DNA of 64,000 nt from Phycisphaerales bacterium (GTDB taxonomy: Bacteria > Planctomycetota > Phycisphaerae > Phycisphaerales > SM1A02): NCBI GenBank assembly GCA_022447205.1, contig JAKVBQ010000001.1, positions 62,001 through 126,000 of the forward strand. Reading direction: 5' to 3'. The notes below the pieces were generated by a model. That model did no database searches, was not told the origin of the DNA, and worked only from the letters and a program-made list of their open reading frames with translations. The translations under genes and the position numbers were made by a program. Shown one piece after another: positions 27,646 to 36,142 of this stretch. The stretch's first letter is position 1. Each line of letters starts with the position of its first letter.

Positions 27646-30248
27646 CAACGTCCTGCGGCAAGCAGTTCACGAGTCGGTCTTCTCACCAGTGCGATCAGCG
27701 CGGGAAGCGCCGCCGACACCGTCAGGACCGCCATGATGAGGATACCCAGTGCCATGGGAAGAAGCGGCAGGACAAGTGCGAGTTTGAGGCCTGCAAGGTC
27801 GTGATAGATCGTGACACCCATCCACGCCAGGTGCAGACCCATGCCAGCCCCGATGATCGAGGCGGTGGCGACCATGGTCAGCACCTCGGTGAGGACGATC
27901 CTCCCGGCAAGGCCGCGTGATGAACCGATCGCCCGCAGGACCCCGAATTCGAAGCGCCGCGCATTGATGCCTGCGGCCACCACGTTGCCGACCGCGAAGC
28001 ATGCGAGGAGGAGTGCCGCGAGCGCGACCGAGCTCGAGATGCCGAGGATCGTCTGGCCCGCCTCGCCGATGAGTCGCTTGATCGCCCGTCCGCTGCTGAA
28101 GAGCGAGCCGGGCACCGTCCTGTTCGCGGCTTCGGCCATGCTCTTCTCGCCCTCCTCGTCCATGTCCTCGGACAACACCACCTGGAGGATGTAGGCCTCC
28201 CGGGTGTTGAAGTGTCTCTCGACGGCCTTGAAGTCCATGAAGACGCAGCTGGCGGCATGTTCCATGTACAGGGACTTGATGCCGAAGAACTGGGTGGCGA
28301 TGTCGAGTCCCGCGGCCCCGACCACGCCGACGATCTCGAAACGCACCTCCCGACCCGGAGGGCCCAGCATCACGCTGTCTCCGACGTCGAGTTCCCTCGC
28401 GGTGAGGAACTGTTCGGCGACCAGGATCGCATCCCCCTCGAGCAGCCTTGGAACCGCTTCCTCAGGTGTCCCGCGTATCCAGTCGAGACGATTGAGTTCA
28501 AGGAACGATTCGACTTCGAAACCGACGCACACCACGTTCCTGGGGCCGAAGCCCTGGATGCCGAGTTGGGCGTCCGAACCGACCCGAAGCGGGAGGTAGC
28601 CCACCGGGGAGGAAGCGACCACGCCGGGCAATCTGCCCAGCCGTTCCTGTTCGTCCTCGCTGAGTCCCGTGGTCTTGAACACGAAACCGTCGGCGAACCT
28701 GACCCGTTCGAGGACCGTGTCGAGGAGCGCCTCGCCATTGCTCCAGGTGCTGGTCAGGATGGCAAGTCCCACCATGAGCGCGCCCGAGGTGCAGCCGATC
28801 CGATACGGAGCGGAACGCATGGAGCCTGCCAGGAGTCCCCGCGGCATCCTCATCAGCAGTTCGCAGGTCCGGCCTGCCGGTCGCATGAGGTACCAGGCGA
28901 CCGGCACCGCGATGAGGAACCAGCCGATCGAGAGAAGTGGCAGCCCGGCGAGGCTGTAGGTCCAGAACCGGATCTGGTTGTCCGGGATCAGGCTGAGGAG
29001 CAGCTGGATCGCGATCAGGATGACGCCGCATCCACCGCACAGCAGGACACCCTTGAGACCGGGTGCCCGTGCATGCACCGCGAGTGCCGAGATCGGAGTC
29101 ACCCTCGAGGCAAGCCACGCCGGAAGGAGCGAGCCGAGGATCCCGGAGCACAACGCGCCCGCGACCGAGAGGATCCCCGCAAGGATCGAAGGGTGGAATC
29201 CCGCCGGCATGTACTCCGAGTACCAGTGCACGAGCCCGGCAGCCAGCAGGTTCCCCGTCGGCACGCCGATGATGCCGGCCACCGTGCAGATGAGCATGCC
29301 GAGGATGACCTGGGAGGTGAAGAGCTGGCTGCGAGATGCGCCGATCAGTCTGGCCATCGCCATCTCGCGCTGTTGCTCCGCCACGCCGGTGGTCATGCCG
29401 GTCGCGACGATCAGTGAACAGGCGAGGAAGGAGGCCATCGCTGCAAAGATGAACGCGAGTCGTCCGCCGGCCACCTGCCTCTCGAAACCGGAGCGAATGC
29501 GTTCACTCGGTTCGAGCAGCAGGGGAGGTTCGACCAGGTCCTGGTTCTCCTCCACCCACGCATTCACGTCCAGGTCGTCCTCCAGCACGATCGAGTGGAG
29601 GTCGATGAGGTCCCCCGATCCCGTGGCTTCGGCCAGCGTTTCCCTCGAGAGATAGACCTGCGGCCTCTGCAATGCGCCGAGGATCGGTCGCTTCACGACC
29701 CCGACGACCTTGAGTTCGATGGGGTCCCCGAACCGCTGCACGTCGAGTCCGTCGCCCGGAGCGACCCCGAGCTGTCCGGCCGTGATCGGATCGATCACGA
29801 CCTCGTAGGGTGCACGCACGTGGCGCCCGTACTCGACCTCGATCTGCTCGAATCCGTCATTGGCATCGACATCGGATCCGCGTGCCTTCGCGGTCACCCT
29901 TCGGATGCGTCCCTCGTCATCGCGTGCCATGTCGCTGCGCACGAGCGTGAGCGAGCCGTAGAGCCTGCCTCCGGAGAGCTTCACGCCCGGCGCGGTCGAG
30001 ACCGCCTCGATCAAGGTACGGTCGAAGCGTGCGCCGTTCTCGTGGACGATCCGGGCATCGGTGGCTCCGATCGCACGATCGATCCGATGTTCCAGACTCG
30101 CCTGCATCGAGTTCATGCCGCTGCCGACAGCGCTGACCAGGGCGCTGGCCAGGAGGACGGAGCATGCAAGCAGCACCGTTCGGCTACGGCGTCCGCGCAA
30201 GTGACGCAGCGCGAGCCGCCAGCTCGGATGAGTCGAGCCCTTCGACAT
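27645..30248 (-). CDS. FtsX/MacB-type ABC transporter permease, two permease domains
   Basis: 867 aa. A first membrane helix ([18 protein letters not shown]) is followed by a large periplasmic domain, three helices, a middle region, a second periplasmic domain and three further helices. This is the duplicated FtsX-domain plan of LolC/LolE- or AttF/AttG-like permeases. The ATG at 30248 lies 65 nt inside the upstream ATPase gene, an unusually long overlap; no better start is visible. With the ATPase it probably moves lipoproteins or other envelope lipids, or acts in mechanotransmission, but the substrate is not evident. Confidence 0.85.
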   Translation of the reverse strand: MSKGSTHPSWRLALRHLRGRRSRTVLLACSVLLASALVSAVGSGMNSMQASLEHRIDRAIGATDARIVHENGARFDRTLIEAVSTAPGVKLSGGRLYGSLTLVRSDMARDDEGRIRRVTAKARGSDVDANDGFEQIEVEYGRHVRAPYEVVIDPITAGQLGVAPGDGLDVQRFGDPIELKVVGVVKRPILGALQRPQVYLSRETLAEATGSGDLIDLHSIVLEDDLDVNAWVEENQDLVEPPLLLEPSERIRSGFERQVAGGRLAFIFAAMASFLACSLIVATGMTTGVAEQQREMAMARLIGASRSQLFTSQVILGMLICTVAGIIGVPTGNLLAAGLVHWYSEYMPAGFHPSILAGILSVAGALCSGILGSLLPAWLASRVTPISALAVHARAPGLKGVLLCGGCGVILIAIQLLLSLIPDNQIRFWTYSLAGLPLLSIGWFLIAVPVAWYLMRPAGRTCELLMRMPRGLLAGSMRSAPYRIGCTSGALMVGLAILTSTWSNGEALLDTVLERVRFADGFVFKTTGLSEDEQERLGRLPGVVASSPVGYLPLRVGSDAQLGIQGFGPRNVVCVGFEVESFLELNRLDWIRGTPEEAVPRLLEGDAILVAEQFLTARELDVGDSVMLGPPGREVRFEIVGVVGAAGLDIATQFFGIKSLYMEHAASCVFMDFKAVERHFNTREAYILQVVLSEDMDEEGEKSMAEAANRTVPGSLFSSGRAIKRLIGEAGQTILGISSSVALAALLLACFAVGNVVAAGINARRFEFGVLRAIGSSRGLAGRIVLTEVLTMVATASIIGAGMGLHLAWMGVTIYHDLAGLKLALVLPLLPMALGILIMAVLTVSAALPALIALVRRPTRELLAAGR

Positions 30249-30936
30249 CAAACATCCCGGCCATTCGGCCATCTCTGAGGACGAACGCCCGTCTGCAGTG
30301 TGCCGCGGCATCCGCTTCATGGGTCACCATCAGCACGATCATCCTTCGTTTCTCGGCAAGCTCCCGCAGGCACGTCCAGAGGAGGTCGCTTGAGTTGGAG
30401 TCGAGGTTGCCGGTCGGTTCGTCGGCGAACAGGACAGCAGGTGAGAAGAAGAGTGAGCGTGCGATCGCCACACGCTGCTGTTCACCTCCGCTGAGCGCCT
30501 CGGGTCGGTGGTCCATCCGTCCCTCGAGTCCGAGCTCGACGAGCAGTTCACGACCCCTCGCGAGGAGCTCCTCCTCGGGAAGTCGATCCAACACGCCCGG
30601 AAGGACGACGTTCTCGAGCGCGGTGAGCGTGGGGAGGAGGTTGAACTGCTGGAAGACGACACCGATCGCTCGCCTTCGGTACAACGTCAGTTCCTTCTCC
30701 GTGAGGGTGTCGACCCTGGTTCCGGCCACGGAGATCTCACCCTCGTCAGGCGTGTCGAGGCCGGCAAGGAGATGCAGCAACGTGCTCTTGCCGCTGCCGG
30801 ATGCACCCATGATCGCATAGAAGCCCGGTTCGTCGATCAACAGGTCGAGCGCGTCGAGCGCATGCACGCTTCGATCGCCGATCGAGAACGACTTGCTCAG
30901 TCCCCGGGTCCTGATTGTGAGCTCAACGTCTTCCAC
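30184..30936 (-). CDS. ABC transporter ATPase, LolD/MacB type
   Basis: 250 aa. Walker A is [19 protein letters not shown], the Q-loop is [17 protein letters not shown], the signature is [15 protein letters not shown], and Walker B is [22 protein letters not shown] with EPTGNLD is typical of the lipoprotein/macrolide-type exporters that pair with FtsX-domain permeases. The downstream gene encodes such a permease and overlaps it by 65 nt. It follows gcvH by 33 nt, so gcvH, the transporter and uvrB probably share one transcript. Confidence 0.92.
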   Translation of the reverse strand: MEDVELTIRTRGLSKSFSIGDRSVHALDALDLLIDEPGFYAIMGASGSGKSTLLHLLAGLDTPDEGEISVAGTRVDTLTEKELTLYRRRAIGVVFQQFNLLPTLTALENVVLPGVLDRLPEEELLARGRELLVELGLEGRMDHRPEALSGGEQQRVAIARSLFFSPAVLFADEPTGNLDSNSSDLLWTCLRELAEKRRMIVLMVTHEADAAAHCRRAFVLRDGRMAGMFDVEGLDSSELAARAASLARTP

Positions 30937-30969
30937 GAGGTAGGTGCACCAGTTCCGAGGCGGCCCGCA

Positions 30970-31353
30970 TCAGCCGGAGCCGTGCAGCTGCTCGTACGTC
31001 TCGCCATCCATCAGCCCTTCGAGGCTGGATGCATCGGACACGTTCAGCTTGACGAGCCAGCCCTCACCGTAGGGATCACTGTTCACGAGGGAGGGATCGG
31101 TTGCGACGTTCTCGTTCACTTCGACGACCGAACCACCGACCATGCTCACGACGTCCGCGGTGGTCTTCACCGATTCGACTTCACCGACCGATGTTCCTGC
31201 ATCGACCGACGTGCCCTGAGGCATCATCTCGACGTAGGTGATGTCGGTGAGTTCATCCGCGGCATGTCGGGTGATGCCGATCGTCACCGTCTCCCCATCC
31301 TTCAGGAACCATTCGTGGGATTCGGAATACTGGCGGTCGTTGGGGGTGCTCAT
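30970..31353 (-). CDS. gcvH: Glycine cleavage system H protein
   Basis: 127 aa from the ATG at 31353 (MSTPNDRQYSESHEWF). The lipoyl-lysine is K63 in GEVESVKTTADV, the standard H-protein site. HEWF, GITRHAADEL and GEGWLVKLNV are other family marks. It carries the aminomethyl group between the P and T proteins in glycine cleavage. No gcvP or gcvT is nearby. It begins next to the structured intergenic region at 31.4-31.8 kb. Confidence 0.93.
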   Translation of the reverse strand: MSTPNDRQYSESHEWFLKDGETVTIGITRHAADELTDITYVEMMPQGTSVDAGTSVGEVESVKTTADVVSMVGGSVVEVNENVATDPSLVNSDPYGEGWLVKLNVSDASSLEGLMDGETYEQLHGSG

Positions 31354-31485
31354 GGATGGCTCCAGCCTGGTTCGGGGCACGAGGACTCAAGGTGGGGCAT
31401 GATAGGCAGAATTCGGCGGGCCAGATCATGGGAAACCCCTGCTCGGTGCTCGGAAAGCGTCTTTGTGAAGATAGGCAAGATTCCC

Positions 31486-31514
31486 TTGCGGGCATCGCGC
31501 TCAAATGTTATCGT
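31486..31514 (+). promoter_or_regulatory. Candidate sigma-70 promoter for intergenic RNA
   Basis: TTGCGG at 31486-31491 and TATCGT at 31509-31514 are separated by exactly 17 nt. Start would be near 31521. Matches to consensus are partial, but spacing is ideal and a terminator follows about 85 nt downstream on the same strand. Confidence 0.35.
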
Positions 31515-31520
31515 TCGTTT

Positions 31521-31606
31521 ATGTGTGCGGCCGCGCCAGCCGCGCCAACGGACTTATCTTTCTCCCCTCCGGAAAGCGCCGGCCGACTGGCGGGCGCTTT
31601 CTTTTT
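31521..31606 (+). ncRNA. Candidate small RNA or terminated leader
   Basis: A short predicted transcript from the promoter at 31486-31514 to the terminator at 31572-31606. No convincing gene lies on this strand upstream. Just before the terminator stem is an unpaired C-rich stretch, TCTCCCCTCC at 31561-31570, which contains CCTCC, the sequence that pairs with a GGAGG ribosome site. It could act in trans on ribosome sites or be the aborted leader of the gene at 31819. A frame from 31521 would give a Cys/Ala/Pro-rich 48-residue peptide; I think it unlikely to be coding. Confidence 0.4.
31572..31606 (+). terminator. Rho-independent terminator
   Basis: Perfect 9-bp stem GAAAGCGCC (31572-31580) with GGCGCTTTC (31593-31601), loop of 12 nt, followed at once by TTTTT. 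The strongest intrinsic terminator in the window, yet it has no plus-strand gene upstream: gcvH is divergent. Confidence 0.75.
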
Positions 31607-31676
31607 GAACCTAACCTCTTTTTTCACATCGTCTTCGCATGGTCAGCAGGAGCAGGAGACCAAGTGAAGTGCTCCC

Positions 31677-31730
31677 GGACCGGCATGTTATGTGACGCTT
31701 TGGTATCGAGATGCCGGTTCAAATCTCGAT
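31677..31730 (+). promoter_or_regulatory. Interleaved inverted repeats (pseudoknot or switch candidate) in a leader
   Basis: Two 8-bp perfect complements cross each other. ACCGGCAT (31679-31686) pairs with ATGCCGGT (31711-31718), extendable to 10 bp with one G.U. ATCGAGAT (31705-31712) pairs with ATCTCGAT (31723-31730). The order A, B, A', B' is that of an H-type pseudoknot or of two mutually exclusive hairpins, since B and A' share two bases. It lies 88 nt before the GTG start at 31819. Confidence 0.45.
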
Positions 31731-31818
31731 GGAGAGCAACGGGGACCGTCCTTGGCGTGCTAAACTTCGCCGCTCCCCGCGCATGGCGGTCCATGTCCAC
31801 CCTGGAGGAATCCGTCTC

Positions 31819-32754
31819 GTGCAGGCGCAGATCCTACTCACCCTCTCCGTAGGCAGCCTCAAGCCGCTCATCGATTCCGGCGAGCTCGCTCTCGAGGATG
31901 TTCCTGCATTCGCAATGCGGGAGTTCGATCTGCGCGGTCTCAACATTCCCGCGTCGTTGTTCGCAGGCCAGTCGATCGCTGTTTTCGACCGACTTCGAGA
32001 CAATGCGGACAAGGCCGGTTGCCCCGTCCTCATTCTCGTGGAGGAACAGCCCCTCCTGTTCGCCTTCGAGACCGACGAGGAGCGTGATGCGACCCTCGAG
32101 CGGATCGGTCGCCTGGCCATCGCTGCGAACCGGCTCGGCTGCAATGCCCTTGCCGTCTCCTGCCTGGCGCCGAAGAACGATGAGGACACCTTCGAGCTGA
32201 CCGTCGACGGGATCAAGGATGCCATCGGGAAGATCGAGCAGTTCGATCTCAATCTCCTGCTTGCACCCACCAAGGGACTGACCCACGAGCCCGATCGGCT
32301 CACCGACCTCATCAAGCGCGTGGGTGGATTCCGCATCGGTTCCTTCCCGAGTTTCGGTCATGCCGAGGCGACGACCGATCCCAACGACACCCTGCGCAAG
32401 CTTGCCCCGTATGCCGGAGGCATCGAGGCGACGATCTCCGGTGGCAAGAAGAGCATCGATCTCGCGGATGCGATCGACTCCATCCTGAGTGTGGGCTACC
32501 TGAACACCCTTTCAATCAACTACCTGCCGAAGAGGAAGTCGATGGACGGCATCCGTGCGAGCCGTCGTTCACTGGCGGAAGCGCTCGGCCAGCTCGACGA
32601 AGAGGATCTGGAAGCACTCCTCGAGGAGGAGTTCCCCGATGTCCCCGGTGCCGTTGACGGTGCAGGTGGGGAGGAAGGCTCCGTGGTCGAGGAGTTCGGG
32701 AACGAAGAAGACGAGGGTGCTAATGGGGCCGATGGCGAGCGAGCAGGGGATTGA
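31819..32754 (+). CDS. Probable sugar-phosphate isomerase-like TIM-barrel protein
   Basis: 311 aa from a GTG at 31819, which has GGAGG at 31804-31808 in front; ATGs at 31711 and 31783 lack a ribosome site. The sequence reads like an AP-endonuclease-2/xylose-isomerase-like TIM barrel: AMREFDLRGLNIPASLF, LAIAANRLGCNALAVSC, NLLLAPTKGLTHEPDRLTDLIKRVG and GSFPSFGHAEAT. The last 40 residues are acidic and low-complexity. The substrate is unknown. It heads an operon with cmk, plsC, cca and a membrane protein, and its leader carries the structures at 31.5-31.73 kb. Confidence 0.6.
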   Translation: MQAQILLTLSVGSLKPLIDSGELALEDVPAFAMREFDLRGLNIPASLFAGQSIAVFDRLRDNADKAGCPVLILVEEQPLLFAFETDEERDATLERIGRLAIAANRLGCNALAVSCLAPKNDEDTFELTVDGIKDAIGKIEQFDLNLLLAPTKGLTHEPDRLTDLIKRVGGFRIGSFPSFGHAEATTDPNDTLRKLAPYAGGIEATISGGKKSIDLADAIDSILSVGYLNTLSINYLPKRKSMDGIRASRRSLAEALGQLDEEDLEALLEEEFPDVPGAVDGAGGEEGSVVEEFGNEEDEGANGADGERAGD

Positions 32755-32770
32755 TCCGGGGAACCACCCG

Positions 32771-33490
32771 ATGTCCAGTCAGTCGCTTGAATCGAAACGA
32801 ATGATCATCACCATCGACGGTCCTGCAGGAACCGGGAAGTCGAGTGTCGCCCAGATGCTTGCTGCAAGGCTCGGGTTGGACAGCCTCGATACCGGTGCCA
32901 TGTACCGCGGCATCGCGCTGGTCACCATCGAGCGCGGAATCGATCCTTCCGCTCCCGAACAGGTGACGCGCATCGCCGCGGACTGTGAACTCGACTTCGA
33001 CTGGACGCAGTCGCCTCCCGCTCTTCTCCTCAACGGTTCCATGCCCGGGGAACGCATCCGCGAGGAGGATGTCGATCGCCGGGTCTCGATCGTCGCCGGC
33101 AACCCCGAGGTCCGGACGATCCTGGTCGAGGCGCAGCGCGCCATCGCATCGAGGCACCCACGTCTCGTCACCGAAGGCCGCGACCAGGGGAGTGTCGTCT
33201 TTCCCGACGCCGAGTTCCGGTTCTATCTGGACGCCTCGCCCGAGGTCCGCGCGGATCGTCGCGTCCGCCAGTCTCGTGAATCCGGACTTCCCGCGGACTT
33301 CGATGACGTCCTCGAGGCGATCAAGGCACGTGATCATCGCGACGAGACCCGCAAGGACGGGCCGTTGGCCGTTCCCGAAGGGGCCACCCGCATCGACACC
33401 AGCACCCTCGGACTGGAGACCGTCGTCGATCGGCTCGAGTCGATGGTCCTGGATCGGCCCGATGAAGTGGAAGGAGCATCGGATCCATGA
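32771..33490 (+). CDS. cmk: Cytidylate kinase
   Basis: 239 aa. It phosphorylates CMP and dCMP. The P-loop is MIITIDGPAGTGKSSVAQML, followed by DTGAMYRGIAL, EEDVDRRVSIVAGNPEVR and VTEGRDQGSVVFPDAEFRFYLDA in family order. Start taken at ATG 32771; an ATG at 32801 would also keep the whole domain. The end overlaps plsC by 4 nt (ATGA at 33487-33490). cmk-plsC is a common gene pair. Confidence 0.95.
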   Translation: MSSQSLESKRMIITIDGPAGTGKSSVAQMLAARLGLDSLDTGAMYRGIALVTIERGIDPSAPEQVTRIAADCELDFDWTQSPPALLLNGSMPGERIREEDVDRRVSIVAGNPEVRTILVEAQRAIASRHPRLVTEGRDQGSVVFPDAEFRFYLDASPEVRADRRVRQSRESGLPADFDDVLEAIKARDHRDETRKDGPLAVPEGATRIDTSTLGLETVVDRLESMVLDRPDEVEGASDP

Positions 33491-34227
33491 GCTTCCTGTC
33501 CGGCCGATTCCGCACCGGGGTTCGTGTTCCCGGGCACGCCTGGTATCTCATCTTCTGGTGGGACTTCTGCTGCCTCATGAGCGAGTGGTGGATGAAGTTC
33601 TTCTATCGACTTCGTGTGGTGGGCAGGGATCGGATCCCCAGGGACGGCCCCCTGATCTTCCTGTCCAACCACCAGTCGTACTACGACCCCGTCATCAACG
33701 GGTCGGTGGTCGCGCAGCGGCAGTATTCCGCGATCGCGTCCGCCCACCTGTTCAAGTTCAAGCCCTTCGGCTGGTTGATCAGGAGTTTCGGTGCGGTTCC
33801 CGTCGCGGCGAACGCCGGTGACAAGGGAGCGATCAAGGCGGCACTGAAGGAACTCGAGGCCGGGCGATGCGTCCTCATCTACCCGGAGGGATCGCGTTGC
33901 GAGGACGGGCATGTCGCACCCTTCCAGCGCGGCATCTCGCTGCTCATCCGCCGATCCAAGGCGACGGTGGTTCCACTTGCCATCGAGGGCGCGTTCGATG
34001 TCTGGCCGAGAAGCAGGGCCATTCCTCGACTTCGCGGGCGGGTCGTCTGTCTCGTCGGTACGGCACGGACCACGGAGGAGATCATCGCCGAGGGCACCGA
34101 CAAGGCAATGGGCGACATGCGTCTCGAGATCGATCGTCTTCGCCTCGAGGGACGTGCCATGCTTCGAGAACGCACTCGAGGCCGGTGGCCTCTCGAGGGC
34201 ACTGGTGAAGGACCGACACCGCACTAG
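33487..34227 (+). CDS. plsC: 1-acyl-sn-glycerol-3-phosphate acyltransferase
   Basis: 246 aa. It makes phosphatidic acid at the inner membrane. The catalytic NHQSYYDP (HX4D) is near residue 60, and EGSR in YPEGSRCEDG binds the phosphate. The N-terminus has a hydrophobic Trp-rich segment (WYLIFWWDFCCL), and IEGAFDVWPR lies downstream. It overlaps cmk by 4 nt and is followed by the CCA-adding enzyme. Confidence 0.92.
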   Translation: MSFLSGRFRTGVRVPGHAWYLIFWWDFCCLMSEWWMKFFYRLRVVGRDRIPRDGPLIFLSNHQSYYDPVINGSVVAQRQYSAIASAHLFKFKPFGWLIRSFGAVPVAANAGDKGAIKAALKELEAGRCVLIYPEGSRCEDGHVAPFQRGISLLIRRSKATVVPLAIEGAFDVWPRSRAIPRLRGRVVCLVGTARTTEEIIAEGTDKAMGDMRLEIDRLRLEGRAMLRERTRGRWPLEGTGEGPTPH

Positions 34228-34239
34228 GAGAGGCACCCG

Positions 34240-35463
34240 TTGTCGTCGAAGCGTGAACAGGTCAGTCCCCGTGAAGCCGCGCTCTGGATCGCCGAGCGAC
34301 TCTGTGAGCACGGGCATGTCGCGTATTTCGCAGGTGGATGCGTCCGCGATCGACTGCTCGGCATCGAGCCGAGTGATTTCGACGTCGCGACCGATGCACG
34401 ACCGGACCGCATCCAGGAACTCTTCCACAGTGCGGTGGGCGTGGGGGAATCCTTCGGGGTGATGCTCGTGCGACGAGGCGGTCATGCGATCGAGGTCGCC
34501 ACGTTTCGAAGCGATGGTCCCTACCAGGATGGTCGACATCCGGTGTCGGTCACCTTTTCCGATGCCCGTTCCGATGCCGCCCGGCGCGACTTCACGGTGA
34601 ACGCGATCTTCGAGGATCCCTCGACCGGGGAACTGGTCGATCACTTCAACGGCAGGGAGGACCTCGACAACGGGATCCTGCGTGCCGTCGGTGACGCACC
34701 CTCACGGATGGCCGAGGATCACCTTCGCGCGCTTCGTGCGGTGCGGTTCGCGGCACGATTCTCGTTCGAGATCGAGGCGGCGACCGCGGAGGCCATTCGA
34801 GACTCCGTCGGTGACCTCGATGGCGTCAGCCGGGAACGGATCGGCGGGGAGATCCGCCGCATGCTTGCGCATCCGTCCCGGGGCCGGGCGGCGGCGCTGC
34901 TCGAGTCGTTCGGTCTCGATGCGCCCGTCCTGCTCGAGAGCTCGCTTGATTCCGCGGCTCATCCGGTGTTGGCGGTTTTGGGCGAGCGGGAACGGCCACC
35001 CATCGATGGTGTCGCGGCGTGGTTGATCGATCGGCACGGCTCGGAGGCGAACGATCATGTCGAGGCGATCCGTGACGCGCTGCTGCTCTCGAACCAGGAG
35101 CACCGGACCCTCGAGGGGGTCCTCTCCACCGAACAGGCGCTTCGCGAGGATTGGATCTCATTCGGCGTTGCAGCCCGGAAGCGGCTCGCCGCCCTTGATG
35201 TCTTCCCCGTCGCACTCGAACTGCTTGGAGCGAGGGATTCGGGCCTTCATGACCGGGTCGTCGAAGACCTTGAACCACTCCGTGCCACCGGGTTGGCACC
35301 CGATCCGATGCTTGACGGCAATGACCTGATCACCATCGGACTCAAGCCCGGTCCGGACTTCAAGTCGATACTGGATGCGGTGTACGATGCCCAGCTCGAG
35401 GGCCGGGTCGTCGACAGGAAGACCGCCGTCGAGCTCGCACGCGAACTCGCGACGCGCGGTTGA
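34240..35463 (+). CDS. cca: CCA-adding enzyme / poly(A) polymerase family nucleotidyltransferase
   Basis: 407 aa, TTG start at 34240 with AGGAG 9 nt upstream. The nucleotidyltransferase core is YFAGGCVRDRLLGIEPSDFDVATDA, with RRDFTVNAIFEDPSTGELVDHFNG and the RNA-binding domain onset EDHLRALRAVRFAARFSFEI. These are class II tRNA nucleotidyltransferase motifs. A CCA-adding role is preferred because the tRNA-Ser gene in this window lacks encoded CCA, but poly(A) polymerase activity cannot be excluded. The C-terminal half is less conserved. Confidence 0.88.
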   Translation: MSSKREQVSPREAALWIAERLCEHGHVAYFAGGCVRDRLLGIEPSDFDVATDARPDRIQELFHSAVGVGESFGVMLVRRGGHAIEVATFRSDGPYQDGRHPVSVTFSDARSDAARRDFTVNAIFEDPSTGELVDHFNGREDLDNGILRAVGDAPSRMAEDHLRALRAVRFAARFSFEIEAATAEAIRDSVGDLDGVSRERIGGEIRRMLAHPSRGRAAALLESFGLDAPVLLESSLDSAAHPVLAVLGERERPPIDGVAAWLIDRHGSEANDHVEAIRDALLLSNQEHRTLEGVLSTEQALREDWISFGVAARKRLAALDVFPVALELLGARDSGLHDRVVEDLEPLRATGLAPDPMLDGNDLITIGLKPGPDFKSILDAVYDAQLEGRVVDRKTAVELARELATRG

Positions 35464-35499
35464 AGCACTCCGAACCACCTGCTGATCAGGACGCCACCA

Positions 35500-36126
35500 A
35501 TGAACGAATCTTCCAGTGCACCGATGACCAGCGAAGACGAGGAGTTCACCGAGTTCGTGCCCGAGTCCCGCTGGCCGATCGCCCTCGGAACGATCTCGAT
35601 CCTCTATGCCTCCTTCGGCATCCTCTTCATGCTGATCACGCTCGTGGGGGTCTTCCTCGGTCCCTGGTTGCAGGCCTCGCTTGCCGGCATGGAGCCGGTT
35701 CCGGTCCCGCCGCTTCTGCTCGTCGGGCAGGCGACGCTGGCCCTGGCCGGTCTCATCCTCGGGTTCATCCTGCTCATTGGTGGCATTCTCACGATCAAGC
35801 GTCGAAGCAAGGGGCCGAAGCTCATCAGCCTCTGGGTCGTCACGAGGCTGGGACTGCTCCTTCTCGGCATGGCCTTCGCCTTCATGACCCTCGACCTCAA
35901 CCTGAAGTATCAGGAGCGTGTCCAGGATGCAGTGGTCGAACTGATGCGGAACAACGACGTCCCGGAGGACCAGATCCAGGCGAACATCCCCGGTCAGGGC
36001 GCGACCCGGCAGACGATGATCACCTGGACGCTCGCCTTCGGCGGCATCCTGGCGATCTATCCGGTGATCGCGGGGCTCACGCTCAGTGGCAGGAAGGTTC
36101 GCGAGGAGGTCCGGGACTGGAGCTGA
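35500..36126 (+). CDS. Hypothetical four-helix membrane protein
   Basis: 208 aa, not recognised. An acidic N-terminus (MTSEDEEFTEFVPESRWP) is followed by four hydrophobic segments: GTISILYASFGILFMLITLVG, QATLALAGLILGFILLIGG, a segment with RLGLLLLGMAFAFMTL, and a last one with AFGGILAIYPVIAGL. It follows cca by 36 nt on the same strand and converges on the ABC-2 permease gene with 16 nt between. Confidence 0.75.
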   Translation: MNESSSAPMTSEDEEFTEFVPESRWPIALGTISILYASFGILFMLITLVGVFLGPWLQASLAGMEPVPVPPLLLVGQATLALAGLILGFILLIGGILTIKRRSKGPKLISLWVVTRLGLLLLGMAFAFMTLDLNLKYQERVQDAVVELMRNNDVPEDQIQANIPGQGATRQTMITWTLAFGGILAIYPVIAGLTLSGRKVREEVRDWS

Positions 36127-36142
36127 CCCGTTTGTCGGGTGC

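Noticed and set aside
28212-29417. A 400-codon plus-strand frame opposite the FtsX-type permease
   Set aside because: It is hydrophilic and repetitive, with no ribosome site and no recognisable domain.
31703-31735. A GGTTCAAATC stretch resembling a tRNA T-loop
   Set aside because: The five bases on each side of TTCAAAT do not pair, and no D-arm, anticodon arm or acceptor stem is found around it; the region forms the other stems described instead.
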